A DNA stretch of 64,000 nt. It comes from Diprion similis (taxonomy: Eukaryota; Arthropoda; Insecta; Hymenoptera; Diprionidae). The notes beneath the pieces are model-generated. The model was given only the letters and a program-made list of their open reading frames with translations, searched no databases and had not been told where the DNA came from. The stretch is from positions 14,348,031 through 14,412,030 of the forward strand of contig NC_060106.1 in the NCBI RefSeq assembly GCF_021155765.1, in the 5' to 3' direction. Shown here one piece after another: positions 37,666-49,800 of this stretch. Both the position numbers and the translations under genes were made by a program. Position 1 is the first letter of the stretch. Each line of letters starts with the position of its first letter.

Positions 37666-37972
37666 TTCAAATAACTGGAGTGACGCTGACAAGGAAATCT
37701 TCGGGTGCAGGAAATTCCTTACGACAACAAGTTCTATAATAAGTGAAAGTGAGAGAAGTAGTATATGGAATGTAAAGAGGAAAAGTAGGAGGGGATTTTT
37801 GTAACTGTCGAGTTTATTTTTGATATTATTAGTCTGGTTTCCAGAGAGAGAATTTCTTTTTTAAAAGGTGACGTTGTTCAGAATAACCGGAATGACGCTA
37901 CTAAGGAAAACTTCCGTTACAGAAAGTTTCTTACGGACACAACTAGTCTCATCACGATGTGAGAGTGAGAGG
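37666..37972. repeat. Diverged direct repeat, two copies of about 90 bp spaced about 210 bp
   Basis: Copy 1 (37666-37755) and copy 2 (37877-37972) share an ordered series of blocks: TTCA.ATAAC.GGA.TGACGCT, then AAGGAAA.CTTC, CAG.AA.TT.CTTACG, and a GTGAGAG ending. The copies are clearly homologous but differ at perhaps a quarter of positions. This could be a small dispersed element or a local duplication. No open frame is shared. Confidence 0.65.
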
Positions 37973-40174
37973 AAAAAGAAGAAAAGAAAGCGCAAACGGA
38001 ACGAAAGGTTTCTCAAAACAACTATGGTTGAGGGAAATCCGCGCATCCGTAATCCTGCTTTTTTTGAAGGAAAGTTTTTCGTTTCGTATTTTGACATCTG
38101 AAGAGTCGGTTGTAGCTCTCGGGTATTATCCGTTTTATTGGTATAGAAGCGACGCCTGACAATAATGCACTTGTGCCACCAGCCTGACAGATAAACAAAA
38201 AAGTACTAACATTGATGCTTCGTAATGCAAGCGTTTAATGTTTACTAAACTTTCTAAGTCTAATCAAATCTAAAAATAGAGAAACGATGTGTGTAAAAAA
38301 AATATCTTCAGTCTCTGGAAATATAAGCAGCGGGTATCCTCGTTGAATTACTCATCCGCTAAATAAGACTATAGGTGCGGAATTTCTGGTCCAATCGAAT
38401 ATCAACACTGTTACAAACGGAATTTCATTATACCACCTAGAAGGATATCTAGTAAAAGTTGCCGTATTTTTTTTGGACTAGTGAATTATGACAAAAATTA
38501 GTCGTATCTATCAATACTGAGATATTTTAATCGTATCTTGAATAGTTATGCTGAAATATTTTAGCATACTTGGCGTAACCTTTTAACTTACGATTCAAAT
38601 ATCGAAGGATCTCATTGTTTGTAATACTCTCTTTAGGTTGTTTTCCTAGTAGGGTAATAAAATAGGTTGATTGTCTTGACAAAAATTTCTAAATTATACG
38701 CATTGATAAAAATAATAATTCGAAAAGCGGTCGATGGAAAATGTCTATTTCACTGTACAATGATGTAATAATTAACATTTTTTCAGCATTATTAAGTAAT
38801 ATAACCTTTTACCTTTATGGTTGAATTCAAATTTGCGAATTTTTCGATTTAAAATATAATTTACAGAGACTAAGAAAGCTGAAAATTAAAAACTGCGAAT
38901 GTCTCACAATAACAAGAAAACAAGTTACCCCATCTGTGCTTAATACCGCAGTATATTATGAAAAATTCTTTTCCCGAAATTTTATGATTCATAGAAAGTA
39001 GCTACGCATGATATATTTAGTATTGCGTTTAAATAAAGTACAAATTTAGCAATTCTGTATACAGTAACCTAATACGTCGATCACGAGTAAATGTGTAGGT
39101 ATTTCAGGTCACTGAACAACATTGAAAAGGGAAAAGCGAGCCCTAAGCGGATTCGTTAGATCCGATTAAGCGTTGTCGCAAACAGATTTTAAGCGAATTG
39201 TGTGACAGCCAATTGTGCCAAACTCAAATTTCCTCGATTATTGTTCACCCGTTTACCATTTCCTCATATTCCGCGTACCAACGAGAGCCAAATTCTTCTT
39301 TGTTACTTCGAGTCCGATTAATCAACGATTTCTCGTGCGAGCACATCATCATTAAGAATATATTTTTTCCAAAGCAGGAAACGGCTGATGATCGGGTGGG
39401 TATATGCTTATCTCGCGGTATCTCTAGATCTGGCGGCAGGTGAAGCATTTAAATAATATATCGAACAGGTGAACTGGCACCTGTACCACCGGTGAACAGG
39501 AGTAAAAGTCCTCTCGTTCTGACCGAGTGTATGTATATAAGGTACCGGTTATCCTCGCCTTAATACTATTTTTGTTTTCTCCCGTATTCGAATGGCAATT
39601 ATCGTTTCGTTCAAGATTCTCAACATCAATAATTCGTCTACGGAAACACGGAGTTAGCCGCGAGCTCTGCATAAAAAAGTTTCAGCAAAGGAGGATAAAT
39701 TCGCTGTACACGATAAGACGATAGTCGAGAAGTATTATTATCCATAGCAAAAAATAACCGTCTAAAAAACATTGTACCCGAACTTTCTCCTGTCATTATC
39801 CAAACAAATGACAAATCGTAATTTCTTTGGCGATGAACAACGAGTAACGGTGAGCAATGACCAGGAACTCGAATCGAGTCGTCAAACTACTCAAAGAAAA
39901 AAAAAAGTAATCGATATTCGGTTCATTAAGACATTGGAAAAAGCGACGAGTAATCGGAATCCGAAAATACAGAACAGATGATCGCCGGTCGTGTAGCTAG
40001 AAAAAAGCATCGGAGCGAGTAAAAAGCGCGCGGCGATTCGAGCGGCGTGACGTCAGAGATCCGAGGACTGCGATTCGTCGAGACGTTCGACTGCGGTGGA
40101 AGGGATTTGGCAGCTGGTTCACCGCTCGGGTGTCATGGCGGCAGACCTGCTGGCGTCTCGAGGTGCTTTACGGA

Positions 40175-40226
40175 AAGAGAGAGAGGGAGAGAGGGAGGGA
40201 AAGAGAGAGAGAGAGAGAGAGAGAGG
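40175..40226. repeat. GA-rich simple repeat
   Basis: GAGA tract interrupted by GGGA units, in the presumed promoter of the gene starting at 40874. It is a candidate GAGA-factor site cluster, or simply a microsatellite. Confidence 0.9.
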
Positions 40227-40633
40227 CAGCAGCGTGCAGTGTCCCGCATATTCGGAGGGGCTCCTCAGTCCTCACAGTCGAAAGGGTCGTCTCGGAGTTC
40301 AGGCAGATCCAGTCGAGCCGCGGGCGTTGCTGGATGTCGCTAGAGTCCGAGGAGTTGAGAGAGTCGAGCGCGGAGTGAAGTTAGGCGGGGTCGCCTGCGT
40401 CGACGGGTAACGATAAGGAGTAAATAAACAATCGACGAACGGCCGCGCCGCCGTCGTGGTTGCAACGCGCGCGCGACTAACGCAGCGATAGTTGTTCACC
40501 TCGGCGATAGGTTTTAACTCCTCCGTCGGCTGACAACGCTCGGCGTGCATGCGGGATCGATTTGCTTCACGTCAAGTTGGCACGGCTCACCCACACGCGC
40601 CGATCAAAGTGTTCAGTGCGCTGATCCCCCGGC

Positions 40634-40669
40634 GTCTCGTCTCGTCTCGTCTCGTCTCGTCTCGTCTCG
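40634..40669. repeat. Seven tandem GTCTC pentamers
   Basis: Perfect pentanucleotide array. If transcribed it lies in the 5' UTR of the downstream gene. Read on the other strand it makes the repetitive ETRRD-type frame, which is an artefact. Confidence 0.95.
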
Positions 40670-40738
40670 ATCGTCCTCGAGCGCTGTGAAACGTCGTTGC
40701 CTTTCGATTCTACTCTCTTACTAAGTAATTTAGTGACA

Positions 40739-40753
40739 ATGTGCTTGTTGTGA
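40739..40753 (+). promoter_or_regulatory. Short upstream ORF (four codons)
   Basis: ATGTGCTTGTTGTGA lies about 120 bases before the main start codon at 40874, in the inferred 5' leader. A minimal uORF of this kind can lower initiation at the main start, but whether the leader includes it is not known. Confidence 0.35.
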
Positions 40754-40873
40754 CGAGAGGCCGGAATTCCGCGGTGGAAAAACAACCGACTGTGTGGTTT
40801 GTTCCCGGCGACGAGTGGCAGATTATAACAATCCGGGGAAATACGAAATACCTGGGGAAAACGAGGAGACGAC

Positions 40874-43800
40874 ATGAGGGACACCAACGATATGATGGAG
40901 GACGTCATTTGCGAGGTAATTCGAATCTCCTGCATTCGCGGCTATCGAGTTTATTCGAACGTCTTGAATTTAAATGAATTTCGTCGAAATTTTCACACTC
41001 GCGATATACGTGGAAATATGTTTAATACTTGTACTTTCGGTTTACGTACAAATACTCCGTATTATTTATCACACCGCGCAAAGAATTTACCGTTAAACAC
41101 CTACACTTTGCCAGCTGCTGTGATCTTTTGTTTTATCTACAGGTAAATCGTCGTTGCCGAGAAGATTTCATTCACCTTTCCGGTAGTAACGGTTTATTAT
41201 ACCGACTTTCGACGCGCTTCTAATTCATTCGGTTCGATTATATTTACTCGTGCACGCGATTGGTTTGCCCGGAATTTGAACAGCTTTTTTCACACTTTGC
41301 ACGAATCATCTCTTGGCCTGTCGTTTTAATCCTCCAATTTATTACGCTGTCACTCCAACATTAGTCAGATTTGAATCAAAGTTGTTCCATTCGAGTACCA
41401 CGCACTCTGTACAGCGGATTGTATACCTTGTCAGTTTCAACCTTAAATCAACGAGACTTTGTTGTTTGCCGCGAAAGTTCGATATTGTTTGGAAAATTGT
41501 ATTATAATTGTAGAGAGACGTTACAAATTTTCATACTTTCATCCCATGATGGTATCTATAATTCGTAAGATGAATAAATGATATGTTTGAATAGTTTTCA
41601 CCCCGAAACTGGATTTACAATTGAGAATATAGAACAATCCTAATTGGCCCATTAATGCAACACATGGGAAGTTACATCAAAGGTGTTTCAATACATCAGT
41701 AATCAATCGTGATAAAATCTCGACCGAACGAGACAATTCCATCGATTGGAAAGACCTTGCTAACAGGTTTCTGATTTTCCTGGCATCCCATGCTCTGTCT
41801 ACAACTGCATTTTTTGTACGAAGAAGATAGATGATAGATCACAGCTTCACCGACTCTTCGATAAGACGATGAAGAAAGTTGGACGTAATCCTCCTCCTTC
41901 TCGGAAATGATTAACGGAATTCCATTCATGCGAGTCTTATTACAGACAAGGTTCTCTTTTTATCTCAGATAACGAACAATTGAACTAGAAATCAGATTAA
42001 TGTTCAATGAACGCATAATAAAAGACAAGACACGGTACATACTCTTTTTATTATCATTCGGAGTTTGAAAATTTGCGGCTAATTTTGCGGACGATGAGAG
42101 AGTGCGGAGGGTTAGAAATTCTGGAAGGACTTTCAAACCGCCGTTTCGTGCCACTCCGGTTGTTTTAATTACTGCTTGCTACTGCTGCTGTTGCTGAATC
42201 GGCGCCCCTTTATAATAATTTAACCAACGTGGTAACGACCGTATTAAAAAACATCCAGTTCGCTAACTCGAGTCATTTTGAACAGTTTTTATCTGTGTTA
42301 TTGATTTTCTTTCTTCCATTGTTGTTCAACGATCGTTTCTGTGAAATTAAGACATCAATAGACGTACGACGGACATCCTGGGTGAATTGACTCCCCGCAT
42401 ATGCGGTTTTCGGTTCGTGCATAGTCTTCAAATCGTGAATCGTAGCTGGAAACAGGCAAGCAATCTGTCTGCGTATTCAACGTCCGGTAGCCAGCCAGAG
42501 ATGAATGCAAGATTTTATTCCAAAGCGAGATTCGCAGTTAGAAAAGCACGTTGTGCCATTTAAGGAAGCCTGTAAGAGTTGAACGGCAAATTTCAAAAAT
42601 TCAGGTTTGCCGTGAGACTGCACTTAGTTTCGGGCAAATTGATTCTTTCACTTTGAAGAACTAAAATCATGCCAATAATAATAAACAGTCACGCTTTCTC
42701 CCCGACTTTCTCACTCTCTTATCAGTCTATCGTCAGTCGATAATTGCCGATTGGGTAGACTTGATTCAGTTGCACGAAAAAATAGGCGAACGACTGGTTT
42801 ACAGCAAAATTAAATCGATCGTCGTAAAGTTCAAAGATCATCGTTGGTCCGATTTCAATTTACAGAGCTCTGGATCTTCGATACATGGTGGTCCGTTTGG
42901 AAACTTGACATTTCTGAGATAATGATTTTTAGGAGCTTCGCCGCGACCGAATCTGTATTTCATTAATTTGTCAAACTCATCTCTCAAAACGTGCATCTTC
43001 GATATTGATCCAAATAAATTTATATCGTCATAGCGACATCGCGAGGCGTGGAAAAAAGGATGTAACAACGAGGGAAAGTTTAAGAACGAAATTGACGAAA
43101 ATTGGAAAGACTTCCGAAACAGGATTTCGACAATACCGAGTAGAGTTTCATGCCCTATTAAACTTCTCAACCCTTATAATATATTTTATCCAAGTTGGGA
43201 GAAAATCCACGCTGTAATAAAACGGGTGAAAACTTTCGAAACTCTCAGCCCCTCTCTTCGGCTCTCCGTGTGAACTTTCACGTGAAAATTCGATTCCCTC
43301 AGATCGGCAATATTCTTTTCACCGGCCCGCCTCTTCTCCCCCCGTTTGCCCGGGGCTGTTCGATAACAGGGGCAAAATTTTGGTAAATTTTTACAACCCG
43401 AAACCGAGGCTGTAAAGGTTTACAGCAATATTCATGCCTGCTGCAGCCGCGGTACGCGAAGCTACCGTAGTTTTGCGGATTCAGGGAAAGCGTTCGACAA
43501 TAAGACAATAAATAATGTGCCGTAAAATTTTCTGCACGGAAAGAGAGAGACGGATTACAGAGAGGAACGAGTCGGGTCTCGGCACGGGGTCTCCAAAAAC
43601 CGCAACCTTTCGAAATTTAGGGATTTAGGGTCTGGCGGGCAGTGGGTCAGTGGGAAAATTTTTTCAAGGACTTTTACCTTCCTTACGCCTTGTTGTACAG
43701 GACTAGTTTTAGGGGCAACAAATAATATATGAATTCGGAAGAAAGTGCTTCGATTTTACTCGGGCGTAACATTTTCCGTATACCTTCGAACACACGTAAT

Positions 43801-46800
43801 ATTATAACCTAACCTAACCGACGTTCTATGACCCGGAAATTTACGTCTCTTGCGACATCGAAAGTTATATTTAGTCTCGATAAGCTTTACGCGACTAAAT
43901 AACGTGTTACAGATTTCTCATCGAAAATGTTACCTCGGCTCTGGTAAAAATTCTTTATCTGTAACTCGCATAATATATAAAAAAAAAAACAATCTTTCAT
44001 CATTCGTCTAGAATTGGCCCTTTTGTTATCTCTATTTCGACAACATTTTCCTACGCAAGTTTGTATAATTTTTTTACGCAATGAAAAAACAAACTTAAAC
44101 CGAATTAACGATAACTGATTTGAATTACTAAAATCGCATTCGCTGAAATTTCACTTCGACTCATTCCAGCTATTCAACTATAAAATGCTGATCTGCAATT
44201 TGTCTCTTGTAAATTACATACAATCCAACAAAAAGAGGAATAAATAAAAGTCAGTCTATTTTCACACCTTCCCCTTGAATTATACCACGAAACTTTTCAG
44301 TTCAGGAATTGAGTCCTAGTTCCATTATTCTGTCTTACCAACATTAAATACCGTAATTATAATATACCATCCGAAACGGTGATACTAACCGTCGAAATGA
44401 AGAACAAAATGAAAAGTACTCATCGTGCAACTTGCGCACCACGGGTGAAATTACTTCCAATTAGTGTACATGTATAAGGAAGCATGAATCACTCGTACGC
44501 GAACTTGATATAATTATAAAAACGATGAGGATAAAGTCATGCCTATACTGCAAAACGATGGAAAACAACGAAGCACTCGTTTGTTCATATCCGAGATTGA
44601 ATTAACTCAGGCTTTCATCTTCCAGGACACGATGATGGAATGTAGCGGCACGGACGGCGGAGGCCTGGAGGATCTCGTCAACCTTGCATCGGATATTGCA
44701 GACTCAGCCCCAAGTATACGAGGTAATTGCTTCATGTAGAGGGTTCAATTACAATTTATAATTGCGTATTATGCTTTGCGAGAGTTGACGAAAATGGAAG
44801 AAACAGTAAAAAATAAAAACCTAACGAAAGGTGAAAATAAAAAAATGAATATAAAAATGGATTTTTCCCCAGCATCCGCAAGACATACGTGAATGCATGG
44901 ATGGCAGGGTGGTTCAAGTCCTGCCAGCTTGCTGTATCTGTCCAATGCGCATACGATTAAACACGCTAGTCAGGCTGCAGGCGAACTGCAGGAAAACTCG
45001 TTTGTCAACGGGCTTTATTAGCTCGCACGTCCAATCTCATAAATTATTTAACAACAGCTATTCACTGCCTTCAACAATCTCTTACTCGCTCTCCCGCGGC
45101 ATTCAATATCCGCCTATGTATACTGTATGTATCACAATACGTGCACATGATGCATGGCGCGCATAGTCGAGGTGCAGCGCAATGTTATACCGGTTACGAA
45201 ATCAATAATTCGTCAATGGCAAATATCCAGTAAAATGACGTACATCATTCAGTTAATTAGTGTCGTACAACGCTTGCAGCGCTTGATTCCTTATACACTG
45301 CAGAATATGGGTGGGTACAGATATATCTATGTAGGTATATAACGTGTAGTCTATGACGTAATGCATCGCGGTAATTGCATGCGAAATTAATTAATAAGCT
45401 TGACCGCGTATGTTTATACATCCTCATTAACCCGGTGTTGTTTGGTAAGTGTGCATGTCATTCGTTATCGGCGAAACGATACGTGCTTCATACGCGAGCT
45501 GCTTGCAGAATCTCTGTACGAAAATTGGCAAATAAACTCAATCAAAACTCGATCTCTTCTTGTTGAGCTCTCCCGCCCCGCCCCCGTGTCTGCAGCATAA
45601 TGCTTCGTACAGACGGTCGGCCATTGTTACCGCAGATTGGATCGGGTGCATTGAAAATACTCCCTGGGAGTCGTCGGGATGCTGCGTCGAGGAATTCGCT
45701 GCGCACTCGTTGAAGCCATTTTTTTACACGTCGGTTATAGATATGACTTTTTTATTTTTTTAATTTCCTTCAATTTTCAAGTGACAAGAGACTGTAAGTA
45801 AAGGTGTTTGCGATCACCTTTTTCGTAGAACGATTGAAAATCCTGATTGTCAGATTTTATGACATAGGTACATGCAGTATAACGAGAAGAGAGATAAATT
45901 TTTTTTTATGAGAATAAAATTAGTAACGTTACCACAACGATTTATATACACACAATATTTATAATTTTTTAATTAATATTTTTTTCTCACAAATAATATA
46001 CTTTTTCATAATTATCCTTAGTTTCGTACTTTTCTTTGCCACTTCTCACCGCGACCGATTCTGACTCTCTCTCTCTCTCTCTCTCTCTCACCCCTCCCTT
46101 ATTCCGGATCTCACCCCGCGGATCATTGAATAGACTGAGAAATTTCGTTGAAAGGGATGGAATCCGAATCTCTCAAATTCCCATGAAAACTGGAAACGAG
46201 ATACGTGGACATAATATACGTGAGTAGTATATATATACGCATACCCTCCTCGGTTTCCCCATAAATTTTCGATTTCGCATGACCCCCTCGGGATGTCCCG
46301 CTCCCGGTCACTGTATACATTATATCTATATACACATCCCTTTATAGAAAGGTCTGTGACTCGGTTTCGGCATCCCCTGCGCTCTCCCGAAACCCGGCAT
46401 GCGTGTGTATGCGTCGTGTCTATGCCGCATCGTTTGTGTCTGACCCGAGTATCATCGTTCACGGATAAACGAGCATTCCTGTATGGGTATGGGAACACTT
46501 GTACGTATAATATAGGTATATACCTTCGTATCCTCGGGGATCGGAGGACCTGCTTCCAGAGGAAGTATCCGGAAGGACACTCAGAAAACACTAGCTATAT
46601 TGCTACTTCATCCACAAATAATACCGATCGATAAAGATCAGTCTATCATTGTCACCCAAGTTGTTACAATTATTACCATCATATTAAAAATCTTTTTCGA
46701 CCACACTAAGGACTTGGCTCGATTATTTTTATCCCCCGCAGGTCATTATGCACCGCATATCCGTCATATTTAATTAAACGCATGGCACGTCGCTATAGTT

Positions 46801-49800
46801 CAATTCGAAATTGTATTTAAGCTTCATTAAAATCTATATACCGATAGTGATTATTATTATTATTATTATGAATTTCTGAATTCAGACTGTAACGAGTGAT
46901 GCTCAGGTACGTGTTTAAAGTAGCTAGTGTATAAATTAACAGGCAGACGACCTTACTCCGAATCAATCTTATTAGGAATGCTAATGAGACGAGAGCAGGG
47001 CTGATCGTAGACGTATAAGCGAAGAGTATAAGACTTACCGGCATGGACGTCCATGTGGCTGGCTATTGTACCTATAGCTGGGGTGAGTGAATCCCCTGTG
47101 AATCACCAGGCCTGGGAAATTACCTTCCAAAACGATGTTACCACTGCTCTTGGGTTGTATGGAGAACGCGATCGCTGATGGGATGAAGAGAATTCGTTAT
47201 TATGTGATACGCATAATTACTATAATTAGCGTTATTTAAACATAATTAAGCACTTCTTCTCTGTTTTAGTTGAATTATACTTATACGAATTTGACATGAA
47301 ATAAATGAAATACATAATAATAATATTAATAATAATCCAATTCAAATAGTTTGTGAATATATATATATAAACTTATCCTTGCGATGCAGGCATTGAAACT
47401 TTCTCGACCGCCTTCGTTGGTAGATTAAAACTTTGAAATGCCGAACCACATTCAGCGAGCATAAACAATATCATGAGCGGTCTAATTTTGTTTAAATTCA
47501 CTTATTTAATTTATGTCCATAAAAAAGATATTCTCCTAATTATATCTCACGCGGTTGTTTTTCATTTACGGTCTTTATCGTTCGTTCGTAACCAGATTGA
47601 GACATATTATAAAAAGATTCGACACCGAAGGTACCTAGTGAATATTTCTTACTTATTGCATGAATTACCGGGGCGTGTATATATATATGTATAAGTTACC
47701 GGGCATATGTATATATATATATATAATAATACTTGACGATCTCAGAGAGAACGCTGACATAAATCACTTGTAATTCCGTTATTTTCAGCACCGACCTAAT
47801 TTCGTCCGGGGAAACGAAATTGAGTTTCGTCGTCTTGTTCTTATTCCATTCCCCCCACGTTCAAATCCCTTTTACATGAGATTATTTTCCCATCTTCGCT
47901 CCTTCGCTTTTTATACAACTTTTGTTAGCTCATTTCATACAACGTAAAGCCAACTTTATTATTCGCATCATACTGTTAGCAAAAATTGGCCATGCCTGTC
48001 ACGCATTTTCCTCTGTGATTACAAGGGTAGCGTCGAGTACGATATCTCGCGGTGAGGGATCAAAAACCAATCTCGCGTACCAAATTCTGCTCGAGTTTAT
48101 ACGATACGCATGCGGTGCATCGTCCTCGTTCCTATAAACTCTTCTCACGATGTTTAAATTTCCGTTACATATTTTTTCTCGTACCAAAGTATATGTATAT
48201 ATATATATATGTGTATCCCTTTTTTTTCTTCTTTTGCTCTCTCTCTCTCCTTTTTTCCTGTCTTCAGAAAGCTGCATGTATCTGAGGCTTGAGATGATTA
48301 GATATGCGCGCCGCGTGTCGGGCTGATGACACCGGATATTTTGATGCATCTTAGCAATTTGGTTACAGCATCTGACTCGTGTGTATCAAAGAAGAAAAAA
48401 TACTATGAACTTATATTACCCCATTTTTTCGAGAGGTTAGCCGGACATTGAATCGATCAACGAATTAATGTTGGAGTAAATTGGCTTGTTTTTAGCGCGT
48501 CATAGATAGGCGAAAATTACAAATTATTTATTTTATAAAACCGTCACCAAAATGGTATAAAATGCATCTAATTTGAAATTTAAATTGGTGAAACGAAAAG
48601 ATGCAAATATCAAATATAGAAAAAAAAAATTAAAAAAATAATCTCGTGCGTAAGTGGTAATTTACTTCTCAAGATTATTTATTTGAAAATAATTTGATTT
48701 TTTGAACGTCGCTGAAAATATAATGAAGTACATATTCACGAATCAATTAGAACCTCAGGTTAATACAAATCGTAGGTATACTATACGTTAAAAGTAAATT
48801 TTAATCATTTGTTGTACAAACTTCATTCTCTTAGGACCTTAGCTCTTATGTATTTATAACATTTAATGGAATCCGCGATCGTTAACCTTCTCCTTCCGGA
48901 TCTGATACGCACCGAATATTTTCTCAGGTTATAACCTCGTCGAGCGCCCCCCGTGGGTGGCGTACGATATTCGTGTTCCCATGAACAGGTAGTACGCATA
49001 CTTACACGCATCTCATCTCCGCTGCGTGTGAGAATGAATACGAGAGGAGAACACTGCATGTGTGCGCATGGTGCATGCGGTGCGCGCAGTTATGTAGTAC
49101 AATGAGTGTGTAAGGATCAGAGGCGAGGCCATGAGGCATGGGTAGGAAGGTAGAGGAAGGTAGAGGAAGGTAGAGGAAGGTAGGTAGGTAGGTAGGTACG
49201 TACGCGAAGGGGAAAGATGACAGGTAGTTCCCATGGGACGTTTCTGGAGCAATAATTCCCACAGGTTGCCTAGACGGGGAAAACCGCACAGTGTACTTTG
49301 AAACTGGGATAGACTGCATAGCACCGGAGTACAGGACGACGGGATAACCGTAGCGGAACTGACTGACTGACTGACTGCTCGGGAATCAAAGGGAAGAAAG
49401 GTCAAGAGTATATGCCTAGGTAGAAACCGACTCCGCGAGTCTTCCAGTCTGGTCATATGAACCGAAGGATTATATTATTCGGGGTTTGAGGTTCAGATTC
49501 TTCTCCTCGCAGTTGCAGAGCAACGGATAAATAGAATCGCAGGAACGCGAATTGAGGGCTTCAAATTTCCGTGCCTGGAGGAATTGGATATTAGAGAGTT
49601 CCTGTTTCTATCGGTATCGGTAATACTTGTTAGCCAAGTACGCTCTTCGCATTCCAAGTACTATCGTATTACCTTCTACCGTATATACCGAGGAAATAAC
49701 TAGTTCAGTCTGCAGTCAATTTATTCAATTAAACTCGAGCATTCGATGACACGACGATTTGTGGCAGAGTGTTAGCTGGAAAAATGTGGACAAGTTGAAT

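Larger units (their letters stand above)
37118..40600. other. Spacer downstream of gene B, with repeats
   Basis: It begins with the roughly 230-base 3' UTR of gene B, then a 16-C run at 37404-37419 and a diverged direct repeat (37666-37755 and 37877-37972). The rest is AT-rich without a credible coding frame until the CpG-rich promoter region of the next gene starts near 40.0 kb. Open frames at 37.9-38.1 kb on both strands are a lysine/arginine-rich low-complexity shadow pair. Confidence 0.55.
40020..40690 (+). promoter_or_regulatory. CpG-rich promoter/5' UTR region with GAGA and TCTCG repeats
   Basis: Composition shifts from AT-rich to CpG-dense over this stretch, directly upstream of the start codon at 40874. 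It contains a (GA)n tract at 40175-40226, which in insects is the binding sequence type of GAGA factor, and seven GTCTC units at 40634-40669. Dispersed A/T-only runs vanish. No clear TATA box was seen. I infer the transcription start of the Orange-like gene lies in or just after this block. Confidence 0.5.

Noticed and set aside
42838..43170. 110-codon minus-strand frame in intron 1 of the Orange-like gene
   Set aside because: No homology, no splice partners, and a frame on the other strand overlaps it.
43806..43820. CCTAACCTAACC, an insect telomere-type repeat
   Set aside because: Only about two to three units, inside an intron. Short CCTAA runs occur by chance and do not indicate a chromosome end.
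44902..44928. TGGCAGG...CCTGCCA hairpin with TTCAAGT loop resembling a tRNA T-arm
   Set aside because: The five-base T-stem does not pair correctly around the loop, and no acceptor, D or anticodon arms of the right spacing were found upstream.
46088..46634. Overlapping 113-codon (+) and 167-codon (-) open frames
   Set aside because: Both run through CT, TATA and other low-complexity sequence in an intron, mirror each other, and show no domain.
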